A DNA stretch of 64,000 bases from Rhodobacteraceae bacterium LNNU 3342 (GCA_008711135.1 VUAW01000012.1:27019-91018); one strand, 5' to 3'; positions 17,401 through 25,990 are shown, counted from the stretch's first letter. Program-made: numbers and translations. The notes: a model not told the origin generated them from the sequence alone.

Positions 17401-17628
17401 ATACGCGTTCTGGCGGGGGCATTGCGGATGACGCATTGCTCTGCCGGACCAGTTGGTATCGCCCTGCGGTTCCATGAAGATGTGGATGTACCCGCTGATT
17501 TCGCACGGGTGATCCGAGCGGTTCCAGATCTCGAATGGGATGGCGAGCGTCTTGTGCTGCACCGTCCATGTGAAGACCCGCGTGATCAGATGCGGATCAT
17601 GGCCGACCTCATGGAACGGCTGGCGTGA
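14404..17628 (+). CDS. Mfd-like transcription-repair coupling translocase
   Basis: The 1074-residue protein has Mfd layout. An amino UvrB-like part carries the conserved LLFPPWDCLPYDTASPTPEA. A CarD-like RNA polymerase interaction module follows (FAIGDLVVHEDHGLARLDGL, near residue 420). Two RecA-like motor domains come next, with Walker A GDVGFGKTE, DEEQ box and QLHQLRGRVGRG. A C-terminal domain closes it. Mfd displaces stalled RNA polymerase and recruits UvrA. Canonical alphaproteobacterial Mfd has about 1150 residues, so this somewhat shorter and divergent copy may be a paralogue rather than the only Mfd. The ATG at 14404 is used; a TTG four codons upstream is possible. Confidence 0.85.
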   Translation: MEEQAPTGLEAIGLLRRAEDKDRDILHITLGERHAEALARFLAGALPDRQVLLFPPWDCLPYDTASPTPEAMGRRMDVLRQLSASGSGRIVIAPLRAMGQRLPPPEVVRVCALSVNQPLDVESLRDFCLSSGYEIDDRIDEPGEAAFRGATVELFPGGHSLPCRIELTDGIITAIRTYDPATQRSLASLAELAVVPVTELPPSSSDDERPRGAEHRLPEAYEVMTTLAEYLPAAKITAATNIKRSVENAIARINEAHNDGRRLAEDRGPKPLPPEALYLDQQEWADLLGQADILPAEPWEALPQFALDRRPRNRLAQFLAAEATKGRRVIFCAHSEAERGRILRMAVQASGEPPEPVADWASAICAKSSAALLADLDSGFVASDAGLTIISAADLLGTRAEQPGLLTPAAEVEQLEVTGFAIGDLVVHEDHGLARLDGLERLDHSDGAEAARLVFADDERLLVPAAEAGRIWRYGADVGGLKVDRLGSVAWQKRRTGIEKALDTLAHRLAELAARRAGEAAPKLAPPQQAFERFVARFPYPLTPGQRQAALAVSKDMASGHPMNRLVIGDVGFGKTEVALRAAAAAALSGAQVAVCAPTTVLARQHYETFRRRFAGFGINVAHLSRLVTGKEAAFVREGLADGTVQVVVGTHPLASDKVRFANLGLLVIDEEQRFGSAHKTKLRSPGDAVHLLSMTATPIPRTLQTALVGLQDLSVITTPPLRRRPIRTLIADADGATVRQALVRERRRGGQSFVVVPRVADIAETEAMLRELLPRFTVRIAHGAMPAREIDQEMLAFANGDGDILLATSIIESGLDVARANTMIVMRPSLFGLAQLHQLRGRVGRGALQAYCYLMAQEGEELGDDARKRLGTLQAFDRLGAGLEISAADLEHRGAGDLLGDRQAGHVQRVGLGLYQEMLAMALARAKDLPPAPPSADIQGYSGFIPDDYIPEPELRMDLYHRAARTNAANQITALGEEITDRFGPLPDAVEALLDAARIRVLAGALRMTHCSAGPVGIALRFHEDVDVPADFARVIRAVPDLEWDGERLVLHRPCEDPRDQMRIMADLMERLA

Positions 17629-17747
17629 ACGCCCGGCGGTACCGTTGCGGCGCACGCATAGCGACCTTTCCGAATGCTGCGTTGCGGCGTTCGAGTCCAA
17701 GGACTAAGTTTTCCCCAACAAAACCCATGATACGAAAGAGCTAAAAA

Positions 17748-17936
17748 GTGTCTGCCGCAATCGCCGTTACCGCACCTCAGTTCCGGAACTTCTTCGCACC
17801 GGTAGTGTCCGCCGTGAAAGTCGTACGTGCCGCAATCGCAGTCTCTTCGGCAGTAGAGCGGAACCTCCGTCCCGCCGACGTGGACCTGCGCGAACTGGGT
17901 ATCGCGCCAACCGCCTTCGCCTCGATCAAGTACTGA
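17748..17936 (+). CDS. DUF1127-like small protein
   Basis: A 62-residue frame starting with GTG. The end ERNLRPADVDLRELGIAPTA resembles the basic DUF1127 tail (rrP...DLreLGI) found in small alphaproteobacterial proteins, some of which are RNA-binding regulators. The amino half is hydrophobic and alanine/valine rich. The ribosome site (GAAAGAG) is modest. The protein stands alone between Mfd and the convergent YgiB-like gene. Function unknown. Confidence 0.55.
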   Translation: MSAAIAVTAPQFRNFFAPVVSAVKVVRAAIAVSSAVERNLRPADVDLRELGIAPTAFASIKY

Positions 17937-17981
17937 GCCAATCGCCCGCTAGTGCGGGAAACGGGCACGATCACCTTTGGC

Positions 17982-18575
17982 TTAACCGCCGACCGACCCG
18001 CCTGAGGCACGTGACCCGCCAAATCCCCCCGAACGGGCGACAGTCGCGCGGCTCATCGGCGGCGCGTGAACCGTTGCGGCCGGCCGCTGGAAGTTCGACG
18101 CGCGAAGCGTCGCGTTCCCGTTGTTGGACCTGAAAGTCGTCGTGCCGCCGGCGGTCGTGTAATTGCCGGCGCTGGTCCGGTAAAGCGGCTGCGCCAAAGC
18201 GGCGCGATTACCGGAACTCATCATGTTGCCCATCATGTACCCCATCATGAGCGGCATGAAGATCGACCCGCCACCGGCGCGGGTTTCTGCCTGGCAGGGG
18301 CCGCCGTGCTGCTCTTCGCACAGCGCCTGCTCGTCATAGCGGGGCGCAGTTTCGCGATGGACCTGCTCTGCCTCGGCAAAGGACGTTTGGCAGTCTGTAG
18401 GTGTGTACCACGTTGCCGACTGTTCAGCTTGCGCCATGCAGGCATCCACGCTTGGGAACACCGAGGTTTCCACCTGCTCTTCCCGGCAGGCGCCAAGCGA
18501 AAAGGCCGCCGCCCCCACAAGCACCAGACGAACCTTGCCGGAGCGCATCTTGCGGTGTTTCCTGATGCTGCTCAT
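17982..18575 (-). CDS. DUF1190 (YgiB-family) lipoprotein-like protein
   Basis: The 197-residue protein starts at the ATG at 18575 after AGGAGAT. A basic amino end (RKHRKMRSGKVRLV) leads into a hydrophobic stretch and the lipobox-like FSLGAC. It continues with the DUF1190 pattern: SVDACMAQAEQS, CQTSFAEAEQVH, AP.YDEQALCEEQHGGPCQ, then MPLMMGYMMGNMMS. The tail is rich in Gly, Ser and Thr. Only its 5' side borders the ATP-grasp gene (61 bp), the same pairing as E. coli ygiB-ygiC. The role of this pair at the envelope is not settled. Confidence 0.8.
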   Translation of the reverse strand: MSSIRKHRKMRSGKVRLVLVGAAAFSLGACREEQVETSVFPSVDACMAQAEQSATWYTPTDCQTSFAEAEQVHRETAPRYDEQALCEEQHGGPCQAETRAGGGSIFMPLMMGYMMGNMMSSGNRAALAQPLYRTSAGNYTTAGGTTTFRSNNGNATLRASNFQRPAATVHAPPMSRATVARSGGFGGSRASGGSVGG

Positions 18576-18636
18576 GCCGATCTCCTGTCTTCTGTTCCTG
18601 CCGGGTGATCCCCTTGGGGATGCAGCACGCCGGCCT

Positions 18637-19830
18637 TCACGGGTGGATATAGTGCGGTTTGAAGCAACTTGTCCCCTTTGTAATCCGCGACCGATCTTCG
18701 CGGATGCCCATCCCCAAGCAGGCTTGGCCAATGATCCACGCGCCAATCACAGGGCGGAAGCCGTCGAACACCGGCATGTCGTGTAACGCCTGGACGATCA
18801 TCGGGTAACTGTCATATCCCCGATCCGCCGAAGCTTCCAGCGTGCCGCCGTCTTTGTTGATCGTGATGCTGGCCCCTTCGCGTGAAAACAGCGGCTTGGT
18901 CACGGTTCCTCGTGCAAGGGCGGCTGAGGAACGCTGCACGATCTCTGTCTGGTTGACGAAGTCGTCAGCGAAGAAGGATGGCAGCAGGTTCGGGTGCCCT
19001 TCGAACATCTGCCACAGAACCGGAAGGATGCCCTTGTTCGACACCAACGCTTTCCAAGCAGGCTCCAGGAAGCGGCAGCCCGACTGCGCAATGTGATGCG
19101 CGAAGTCATCGCGCAGCATGTCCTCCCAAGGGTAAAGCTTGAAGAGCGCGCCGATCACGCGTCCTTCATCGTCGGCGAATTGCCCCTGATCGGTGATGCC
19201 TATTTTCCTGATATCGACGAAATGGGCCCCCATCTCCGCCCCCCGCGCCGCCCACGCGATCGTCTCTACAGTCGAATAATCCTCGATCAGATCCTCGAAT
19301 GCCGTGAAGTGGACATGGGTGCCGGGCAGGAAAATCTCGCGGAAGCGGTCGATGAAGGCTTCGTGGAGGCCATTGAACTGGTCGGCGCCCTCCGGCAGTA
19401 CGCCCGCCGCGATCTGGTCTTCCAGCCACTGCCATTGGAATGACGCGGCTTCGTAAAGGCAGGTGGGTGTGTCGGCATTGTACTCGATCATCTTTGCCGG
19501 GCCGTTTCCGTCGTAGATCAGATCGAACCGTCCATAAAGCTCCGGCTCCTGCTCGGCCCAAGAGTGCGCGACCAGATCCCAATGATCCGTAGGGATCTCA
19601 AGGCGCCGCATCAACTCCTCGGAGGCAACAATGTGCGCTACGGCTTCCCGGCACATGGCGTGAAGCTCTGCCGCAGGACTTTCAATCCCATCCTCAATCT
19701 CTTCAAGATCGAAGGCATAGACGGTTCCCTCGTCCCAGTAAGGCTCCCCTTCGGTCGAGTAAAACCTGAAGCCCGCTTCTTCCGCCTTTGCCTGCCAGTC
19801 GGGCCGGGAACCCAGCGCGATGCGCTCCAT
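18637..19830 (-). CDS. Glutathionylspermidine synthase-like ATP-grasp protein (YgiC family)
   Basis: The 397-residue protein matches the GSP_synth ATP-grasp family. Marks include GRFDLIYDGNGPAKMIEYNADTPTCLYEA split around residues 105-133, LFKLYPWEDMLRDDF, EPAWKALVSNKGILPVLW, VTKPLFSREGASI and SYPMIVQAL. The ATG at 19830 has AGGAG at seven bases; upstream ATGs lie too close to or before that site. It is transcribed into the YgiB-like gene. YgiC-type proteins are thought to make a peptide-amine or peptide-peptide ligation; the amidase half of true glutathionylspermidine synthase is missing here. Confidence 0.85.
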   Translation of the reverse strand: MERIALGSRPDWQAKAEEAGFRFYSTEGEPYWDEGTVYAFDLEEIEDGIESPAAELHAMCREAVAHIVASEELMRRLEIPTDHWDLVAHSWAEQEPELYGRFDLIYDGNGPAKMIEYNADTPTCLYEAASFQWQWLEDQIAAGVLPEGADQFNGLHEAFIDRFREIFLPGTHVHFTAFEDLIEDYSTVETIAWAARGAEMGAHFVDIRKIGITDQGQFADDEGRVIGALFKLYPWEDMLRDDFAHHIAQSGCRFLEPAWKALVSNKGILPVLWQMFEGHPNLLPSFFADDFVNQTEIVQRSSAALARGTVTKPLFSREGASITINKDGGTLEASADRGYDSYPMIVQALHDMPVFDGFRPVIGAWIIGQACLGMGIREDRSRITKGTSCFKPHYIHP

Positions 19831-19931
19831 CTGCATTCTCCTTTCGAACAAGTAGCTTCCGGCCGGGTCCGCGCTACATCCCGGGTCCTGAGGTACTGCA
19901 ACTTGTGTTCACATAACGTAAGGAGGTCTTA

Positions 19932-20099
19932 ATGCCACGTTTGATGCTCGCCCTGTTCGGCGGAATGATGTTCCTGCTGCCGGCCTGCGGTGACAATGCG
20001 ACGGAACGCGCGGCGACCGGCGGGCTTGGTGGTGCGGTGATTGCCGGCCCGGCAGGCGCCGTCGTTGGCGGCACGATCGGCGCCGCCACGGCTGAATGA
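19932..20099 (+). CDS. Small glycine-zipper lipoprotein
   Basis: A 55-residue frame after AAGGAGG at ideal spacing. It has a short signal with lipobox LLPAC (Cys at 19) and a Gly/Ala-rich tail (GGLGGAVIAGPAGAVVGGTI) of the glycine-zipper kind seen in small envelope lipoproteins. It is divergent from the YgiC-like gene, with about 100 bp between starts. The function is unknown; a membrane-inserting or envelope stress role is possible. Confidence 0.7.
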   Translation: MPRLMLALFGGMMFLLPACGDNATERAATGGLGGAVIAGPAGAVVGGTIGAATAE

Positions 20100-20129
20100 G
20101 CCTTTTCGGCCTGCATTCCGTATCGACAC

Positions 20130-20161
20130 GGCCAACCTGCTGCTCATGCGGCGGGTTGGCC
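20130..20161 (+). terminator. Possible terminator hairpin after the small lipoprotein
   Basis: GGCCAACC and GGTTGGCC pair over 8 bp with a 16-base GC-rich interior that can pair further. There is no T run after it, so termination would be weak or Rho-assisted. Confidence 0.35.
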
Positions 20162-20230
20162 CTCTGACAGCAGCGCATCTTGCCCTGCAGGGGCCGTTCC
20201 CCTAGCCTTTCCGAAACGGGGAGGGAAAAG

Positions 20231-21517
20231 ATGACACGCACTTACGGCTTCGACACGCTGCAGGTTCACGCCGGCGCCCGGCCTGATCCCGCGACCGGCG
20301 CGCGGCAGGTGCCGATCTATCAGACCACCGCCTATGTCTTCCGCGACGCAGACCATGCGGCAGCACTCTTCAACCTGCAGGAAGTGGGCTACATCTATTC
20401 GCGCCTCACAAATCCGACGGTTGCCGCGCTCCAGGAACGGGTGGCAGCACTTGAAGGTGGCGCAGGCGCGGTCTGTTGTTCCTCGGGCCACGCGGCGCAG
20501 ATCATGGCGTTGTTTCCACTGATGGCTCCGGGGCGGAACATCATCGCCTCAACCCGGCTTTACGGTGGCACCGTCACGCAGTTCAGCCATACCATCCGGC
20601 GCTTCGGCTGGTCAGCCAAGTTCGTGGACTTTGACGATCTTGATGCGATGCGGGCGGCGATCGACGATGATACCCGTGCCATCTTCTGTGAAAGCATCGC
20701 GAACCCAGGTGGTTATATTACCGATCTGGATGCGGTCGCGCAGGTGGCCGAAGCTGCGGGCCTGCCGCTGATCGTCGATAACACCAGCGCCACGCCATAC
20801 CTGTGCCGCCCGATCGACCACGGGGCGACGCTGGTTGTTCATTCCGCGACCAAGTACCTGACCGGCAACGGCACGGTTACGGGAGGCGTCGTCGTGGACA
20901 GCGGCCGGTTCGACTGGTCAACTAGTGACAAGTTCCCCTCACTCGCCGCGCCAGAGCCCGCCTATCACGGGTTGGAGTTTCACCGCACCTTTGGCCCCTT
21001 GGCCTTCACCTTCCATTCCATCGCCGTTGGACTGCGGGACTTGGGGATGACCATGAACCCGCAGGGTGCCCATTACACGCTGATGGGGATCGAAACGCTG
21101 AGCCTGCGGATGGAGCGTCACGTGGCCAACGCGCGCAAGGTGGCCGAGTGGTTGCAGAACGATCCACGCGTGGAAGGCGTGACCTATGCCGGTCTCCCCT
21201 CGTCTCCCTATCACGATCGCATCGCACGGATCTGCCCCAAGGGCGCCGGGGCCCTGTTCACCGTCGCGATAAAGGGCGGATATGAAGCCTGCGTCAAGCT
21301 TGTCGGCAGCCTGGAGCTTTTCAGTCACGTGGCGAACCTGGGGGACACCCGTTCGTTGATCATCCATTCCGCCTCGACGACGCACCGGCAACTGACGCCC
21401 GAACAGCAGTTCGCGGCGGGGGCGGCGCCCAACATGGTGCGCCTTTCGATCGGGATCGAGGATCCGGACGACCTTATTGCGGATTTGGATCAGGCGCTGA
21501 CAAAGGCGGTCGCTTGA
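20231..21517 (+). CDS. metY: O-acetylhomoserine aminocarboxypropyltransferase (sulfhydrylase)
   Basis: The 428-residue Cys/Met-metabolism PLP enzyme starts MTRTYGFDTLQVHAGARPDP after GGGAGGG. The expected landmarks are present: YIYSRLTNPTVAALQERVAA, SSGHAAQIMAL, FCESIANPGG, IVDNTSATPYL, and the PLP lysine in HSATKYLTGNG near residue 211. The tail FAAGAAPNMVRLSIGIEDPDDL is typical. It converts O-acetylhomoserine plus sulphide to homocysteine (EC 2.5.1.49). Length and the ATKYLTGNG form favour MetY over cystathionine gamma-synthase. Confidence 0.9.
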   Translation: MTRTYGFDTLQVHAGARPDPATGARQVPIYQTTAYVFRDADHAAALFNLQEVGYIYSRLTNPTVAALQERVAALEGGAGAVCCSSGHAAQIMALFPLMAPGRNIIASTRLYGGTVTQFSHTIRRFGWSAKFVDFDDLDAMRAAIDDDTRAIFCESIANPGGYITDLDAVAQVAEAAGLPLIVDNTSATPYLCRPIDHGATLVVHSATKYLTGNGTVTGGVVVDSGRFDWSTSDKFPSLAAPEPAYHGLEFHRTFGPLAFTFHSIAVGLRDLGMTMNPQGAHYTLMGIETLSLRMERHVANARKVAEWLQNDPRVEGVTYAGLPSSPYHDRIARICPKGAGALFTVAIKGGYEACVKLVGSLELFSHVANLGDTRSLIIHSASTTHRQLTPEQQFAAGAAPNMVRLSIGIEDPDDLIADLDQALTKAVA

Positions 21518-21527
21518 TCAACAGTCC

Positions 21528-21549
21528 CCCGCGGCCGATGCGCCGCGGG
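21528..21549. terminator. Hairpin between convergent metY and RND genes
   Basis: CCCGCGGC and GCCGCGGG form an 8-bp perfect stem with a 6-base loop between two converging stop codons. No T run follows on either strand, so it would be a weak bidirectional stop. Confidence 0.4.
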
Positions 21550-21556
21550 AGCATCC

Positions 21557-24500
21557 TTACTCTGCCGGAATGGGTTCCGCGTGTTTGTTCCGTCCGACAA
21601 GCCGCGCAAAACGCGCACCCGCCCGTTCGCCAAGAACCAGCAGACAGGGCGTCAGCACCAGCGTAAGCAGCGTCGCGACTGTCAGACCGCCAGCGATGGC
21701 CGTCGAAAGCTCCATCCACATCTGCCCCGACGGCGCCCCGAAAGTGATGTCGCGGCCGAAGAAGTCGATGTTCATCCCCAGCACCATTGGCATCAGCCCG
21801 AGCACCGTCGTGACCGAAGTCAGGAAGACCGGCCGCAGACGCAAGGCACCTGTTCGCAGTGCGGCCTCGACCGCCGCATAGCCGCGCGCGCGCATCTCGT
21901 TGAACGTGTCGATCAGCACGATGTTGTTGTTCACAACGATTCCGGCCAGGGCGATGATCCCGATCCCGCCCATCACCACCCCGAACGGACGTCCGGTGAC
22001 CAGAAGCCCGATCAATACTCCCGCCGTGGAAAACACGATGGCCGACAGCACAAGAAACGCCTGGTACAGGCTGTTGAACTGCGTCACCAGCGCCAGCAGC
22101 ATCAGGAAGATCGCGCTGATGAATGCCACCCCGAGGAAGGCCGCCGCATCGGCCTGATCCTCGGCCTCGCCGCCAAAGCTCAGGCTGACGCCGGGCGGCA
22201 GTTGTTCGTCCGCCATCGCGGCCTGAAGGCGCGCGATCTGGTCCGCGACAAGCAGACCATCAGCAACGTTGGCATCGATCGTGACGACGCGGTTGCCGTC
22301 GATGCGCGTGATCGTTCCGGTGCGCGGCGCCGGTTCCAGCGTCACGAAGTTGCGGATCGGAACCAGCCCGGCGGGCGTATTGAGCCGCAGGTATTCCAGC
22401 CGCTCCAGGTTGCGTTCATCAGCCGGAAAACGGACGCGGATGTCGACCTCATCCGTCGCATCGCCGGGACGATACTCGGCAAGCTGCACACCAGTAGTGA
22501 GTAGCCGCACCGCCTGCCCCAGCGTCGTGATGTCGGCCCCATAGCGGGCGGCCTCGATCCGGTCCACCGCCAGCCGCCATTCCACGCCCGGCCGCGCGAG
22601 GTTGTCGTCGACGTCTGTGAAGCCGCCCACAGCATCCATCGCCTGCCGGATACGCGTCGCGGTGGCCAAGGCTGGCTCTGCTGGCCCGGTTATGCGCAAT
22701 TGTACCGGCTTGCCTTGGCCTGGGCCGCTTTGCTGTTCCTGGATCTGGATGTCGATCCCTGCGATGTCGCTTGTGCGAGCGCGCACCTCGTCCAAAATTT
22801 GCGTCGCGGGTCGGCGCTGATCCCACGGCAGCAGATCAAGCTGCAGCACGCCGATCGTGTCCTGCGACTGGTTGGTGCCACCGCCCCGGCTGATGGTGCG
22901 GGCATAGACGTACTCGATCCCCTCCATCCCCGTGACACGCTCCTCGACCCGGCGCACGAGCGCGTCCTTTTCCCAGACGGACAGGTTATCGCGCGAGGTA
23001 ATCTGCACCTGCGCCACCTCGGGCTCCTGTGAAGGAAAGAAGGTCGTCCCGTGGCCCATGGCCGCATAGGCGGTATAGGTCGCCACCAGAAGCGCAATCG
23101 CCGTCAGAAGCACCTTGCCCGGATGGCGCAGCAGCCGTGGCAGGATGTTGACATAGATCCGCGTGCTGCCGGCCAAATCGGCTAGGTCGCCGGATTCAGC
23201 CGCGCGCTCGGCAACCGCGGCTTCGGACCCGGCTCGGCGCTTGCCCCCCATGATCCCGCCCAGCACCGGCACAAAGATCAGCGCCATCGCAAGCGAGGCG
23301 GAAAGTGTCACGATCACGGTGAGCGGCAGGAACTTCATGAACTCGCCGACGATCCCGGTCCAGAACAACAGCGGGAAGAACACCGCCAGCGTCGTCGCGG
23401 TCGAAGCGATAATCGGCCAAGCCATCCGTTTCGCGGCCTCGGCATAGGCATCGTGGGGCGAGGCGCCTTCGCTCAGCCGCCGGTCCGCAAGCTCGATGGT
23501 GACGATCGCGCCGTCCACCAGCATCCCCACCACGAGGATGAGCGAAAAGAGCACGATCATGTTCATGGTGAAGCCCATGAAGTGCAGGATCGCGATCCCT
23601 GCGAGGAACGAACCCGGAATGGCAAGTCCCACAAGAATTCCGGACCGGACGCCAAGCGCCGCGATGATCACCACCATCACCAGCAGGATCGCGGTGATGA
23701 CGTTGTTCTCCAGGTCGGAAAGCAGGGTTTCGATCTGTTCGGATTCATCCTGCAGATAGGTGACCTCGATCGTTTCCGGCCAGGCCGGACGCGCCTGTTC
23801 CATCAGGTCGCGGATGCCCGCCACGGTGTCGATGATGTTGGCGCCGACGCGCTTGGTCACCTCAAGCGCGATCGCGGGTTCACCATTGATGCGGGCAAAG
23901 CCTTCGGGGTCCTGAAAGGTGCTGCGGACCAGCGCAATATCGCCAAGCGTGACGACGGCGCCATTCTCCACCTTCACGGGGATGGCGTGGACATCCTCCA
24001 GCGTCTCGATCACGCCGGGAACCTTGAGCGTCAGCCGCCCCGCGCCCGTGTCGATGGCCCCGGCAGCAACCAGCCGGTTGTTCCGCTGGATCTGGCCAAG
24101 AATTTCCTCGAACGAAATGTTGTAGGATTCAAGGGCCACCGGGTCGATCAGCACCTCGACCATCTCGTCGCGCTTGCCGCCAAGATCTACCTCAAGCACG
24201 CCGGGAAGCGCCTCGATCCGCGTCTTTATCTCATCTGCCATGGCAATAAGCGCGCGCTCCGGCACGGGGCCAGAGATCATGACGGTCAGAACCGGGAACA
24301 GCGCCGTGTTCATCTCACGCACGACGGGCTCGTTCGCGCCACCGGGCAGGTCGCTTTTCGCAAGGTCTACGGCGTCCTTTACGTCGTCCAGCGCCTGCTT
24401 GGAGTCGCCGCCAGCCTCGAACTCCAGGATCAGGTTCACGTAGCCGTCCGCTGCAGTCGAGCGTATCTCCTTCAGCCCTTCAACGGATTGAAGCTGCGTC

Positions 24501-24706
24501 TCCAGCGGACGCAGCAGAAGCCGCTCGCCATCATCGGGCGAGATGCCTTCATAAGCAACGGACACATAGACGACCGGAATTCGGACCTCGGGCATCGACT
24601 CCTTCGGTATCGACACCCAAGCCATGGACCCTGCGGTCAGGAGCAGGGCAAGCAACACCAGAATGGTGCGCGCGTGGTCGAAGGACCAGCCGATCAGTCT
24701 GTTCAC
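21557..24706 (-). CDS. RND-family efflux permease (AcrB/MexB-like)
   Basis: The 1049-residue inner-membrane proton antiporter has twelve predicted membrane segments and two large periplasmic loops. Residues GMLVDGAIVTIELADRRL (about 405-422) carry the proton-relay Asp of helix 4, and NNNIVLIDTFNEMRARG near residue 925 matches helix 10. Porter-domain strands VRIPVVYVSV and IRSTAADGYVNLILEF lie near the start. It begins with GTG at 24706, overlapping the adaptor stop by four bases. The LVDGAIVT form and length fit the hydrophobe/amphiphile group; substrates cannot be named. No outer membrane channel gene is adjacent. Confidence 0.92.
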   Translation of the reverse strand: MNRLIGWSFDHARTILVLLALLLTAGSMAWVSIPKESMPEVRIPVVYVSVAYEGISPDDGERLLLRPLETQLQSVEGLKEIRSTAADGYVNLILEFEAGGDSKQALDDVKDAVDLAKSDLPGGANEPVVREMNTALFPVLTVMISGPVPERALIAMADEIKTRIEALPGVLEVDLGGKRDEMVEVLIDPVALESYNISFEEILGQIQRNNRLVAAGAIDTGAGRLTLKVPGVIETLEDVHAIPVKVENGAVVTLGDIALVRSTFQDPEGFARINGEPAIALEVTKRVGANIIDTVAGIRDLMEQARPAWPETIEVTYLQDESEQIETLLSDLENNVITAILLVMVVIIAALGVRSGILVGLAIPGSFLAGIAILHFMGFTMNMIVLFSLILVVGMLVDGAIVTIELADRRLSEGASPHDAYAEAAKRMAWPIIASTATTLAVFFPLLFWTGIVGEFMKFLPLTVIVTLSASLAMALIFVPVLGGIMGGKRRAGSEAAVAERAAESGDLADLAGSTRIYVNILPRLLRHPGKVLLTAIALLVATYTAYAAMGHGTTFFPSQEPEVAQVQITSRDNLSVWEKDALVRRVEERVTGMEGIEYVYARTISRGGGTNQSQDTIGVLQLDLLPWDQRRPATQILDEVRARTSDIAGIDIQIQEQQSGPGQGKPVQLRITGPAEPALATATRIRQAMDAVGGFTDVDDNLARPGVEWRLAVDRIEAARYGADITTLGQAVRLLTTGVQLAEYRPGDATDEVDIRVRFPADERNLERLEYLRLNTPAGLVPIRNFVTLEPAPRTGTITRIDGNRVVTIDANVADGLLVADQIARLQAAMADEQLPPGVSLSFGGEAEDQADAAAFLGVAFISAIFLMLLALVTQFNSLYQAFLVLSAIVFSTAGVLIGLLVTGRPFGVVMGGIGIIALAGIVVNNNIVLIDTFNEMRARGYAAVEAALRTGALRLRPVFLTSVTTVLGLMPMVLGMNIDFFGRDITFGAPSGQMWMELSTAIAGGLTVATLLTLVLTPCLLVLGERAGARFARLVGRNKHAEPIPAE

Positions 24707-25884
24707 GACTCGTCTCCTTCAGCCACAACGTTGTCCGCTGCAGCGGTCATGGCTGGGGCCCGGGCGCAAAGTTCCGGTGACAGGTTGGCAGAAGCCAAGC
24801 CTTCCGGGGCGGCGGGCGCCGGTGCGCTTTGTCCCTCGGATACCCGCACCACGTCGCCCTCTTGTACGAAGCCTTGGCCGATCGTGATTACACGAGCCTC
24901 TTCCGGAAGCCCGGACACCCAAAGGCCCTGCGCCTCCGCGCGCACAATCTCGATCTCATGAAAGCTCACCTTGCCCGCGGTGTCGGCAGTTTTGAGGCCC
25001 AGTTCCCCGCCCGTTCCCAATGCTAGGATTGCTGGGGAGACGAATTGCGCGGGAACTGTGTCGACCGGGATCGTCACCTCGGCGCTGATGCCGGACGGAA
25101 CAGTGCCTGTTTCGTTGGGCGTCCGCACCTCGACGGCAAAAGTGCGGGTCGCCGGGTCGGCAGAGGTGGCGACGAAACAGACCAAACCACGCTCCGTTTC
25201 GCCGGTGGCATAGGAGACCATGACTTCCCGGCCCGGCTCAACCTTGGCGCGGTCAAGTTGGCTGACGCGAACAGTCGTCCGCAGCGGCACGTTTTCTACG
25301 ATGGTTACGACATCAGTACCTGCACCGACGAATTCGCCCACTTCGGCGGCGATATCATCTACCTGTCCACCGAACGGCGCCCGGATGAGGGTGTTGTCGA
25401 TCTGCTCTTGAAGCCGGGCGACTTCCTCGCGCGCCGCTTGCAGAAGCGTCTCAAGCTCGCGCAACTGGGCCGCGGTGGCATAGCCGCTGGACTGAAGCCG
25501 TTGCTGCGCGTCGTAATCCCGCTGCCTGCGGTCGAGGACGGCCTCCGCCTCGCGCAGACGGCTGTCGAGTCCCTCCAGCGTCATCCGGAACAGCGGCTGC
25601 CCCGCCTCTACCCGCGCGCCGCGATCCACCATGATCTCAGCCACGCGCCCGGAGGTTTCCGTGCGTGCCGGCGCCTTTCGGAACGGCTGTACATCGCCTT
25701 GGCCCCGCACAAATCGTGCCACCGGCTGCGCCTGCAAGGTTGTCACCTCAACCAGGGGTGCCCGCGCCTCGGCCTGAGGGGGCGCGACGGCAGCCAACGG
25801 CTCGCTGAACAGCACGCCGGAGGCCAGCCAGCCGGCTGCGCCCAAGGCGAGTGCGCCTGCAACAGCGATGGATGAACGGGACAT
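24703..25884 (-). CDS. RND efflux periplasmic adaptor (HlyD/AcrA type)
   Basis: The 393-residue adaptor starts at 25884 after AAGGAG, with an amino membrane anchor or signal (VAGALALGAAGWLASGVLF). It shows split lipoyl halves (VRGQGDVQPFRKAPARTET and TLIRAPFGGQVDDIAAEVG) around a helical hairpin of about 60 residues rich in Arg/Glu/Gln. Beta-barrel and membrane-proximal domains follow. Residues near the end are Ala/Pro rich. It would link the RND permease to an outer-membrane factor encoded elsewhere. Confidence 0.9.
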   Translation of the reverse strand: MSRSSIAVAGALALGAAGWLASGVLFSEPLAAVAPPQAEARAPLVEVTTLQAQPVARFVRGQGDVQPFRKAPARTETSGRVAEIMVDRGARVEAGQPLFRMTLEGLDSRLREAEAVLDRRQRDYDAQQRLQSSGYATAAQLRELETLLQAAREEVARLQEQIDNTLIRAPFGGQVDDIAAEVGEFVGAGTDVVTIVENVPLRTTVRVSQLDRAKVEPGREVMVSYATGETERGLVCFVATSADPATRTFAVEVRTPNETGTVPSGISAEVTIPVDTVPAQFVSPAILALGTGGELGLKTADTAGKVSFHEIEIVRAEAQGLWVSGLPEEARVITIGQGFVQEGDVVRVSEGQSAPAPAAPEGLASANLSPELCARAPAMTAAADNVVAEGDES

Positions 25885-25932
25885 GGAGGGCTCCTTCAAC
25901 GACTCACCGCCGGACCTGCCGGCGTCTGAGGC

Positions 25933-25962
25933 ATATTGTAATCCGAATTCCAATTACAATAT
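25933..25962. promoter_or_regulatory. TetR operator palindrome in the divergent RND/TetR promoter
   Basis: Arms ATATTGTAAT and ATTACAATAT are perfect 10-bp inverted repeats around a 10-base centre that itself contains GAATTC. An additional half-site ATTGTAAT lies at 25985-25992 and overlaps the regulator start codon. The AT-rich site stands out from the GC-rich surroundings and sits between divergent starts at 25884 and 25991, as expected for an autoregulating TetR repressor. Confidence 0.8.
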
Positions 25963-25990
25963 GACATGCAGGAAATTGAGCGAGATTGTA

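Noticed and set aside
23453..24961. 502-codon plus-strand open frame
   Set aside because: It is antisense to the RND permease and adaptor genes, with low-complexity, charged composition typical of shadows in GC-rich DNA.
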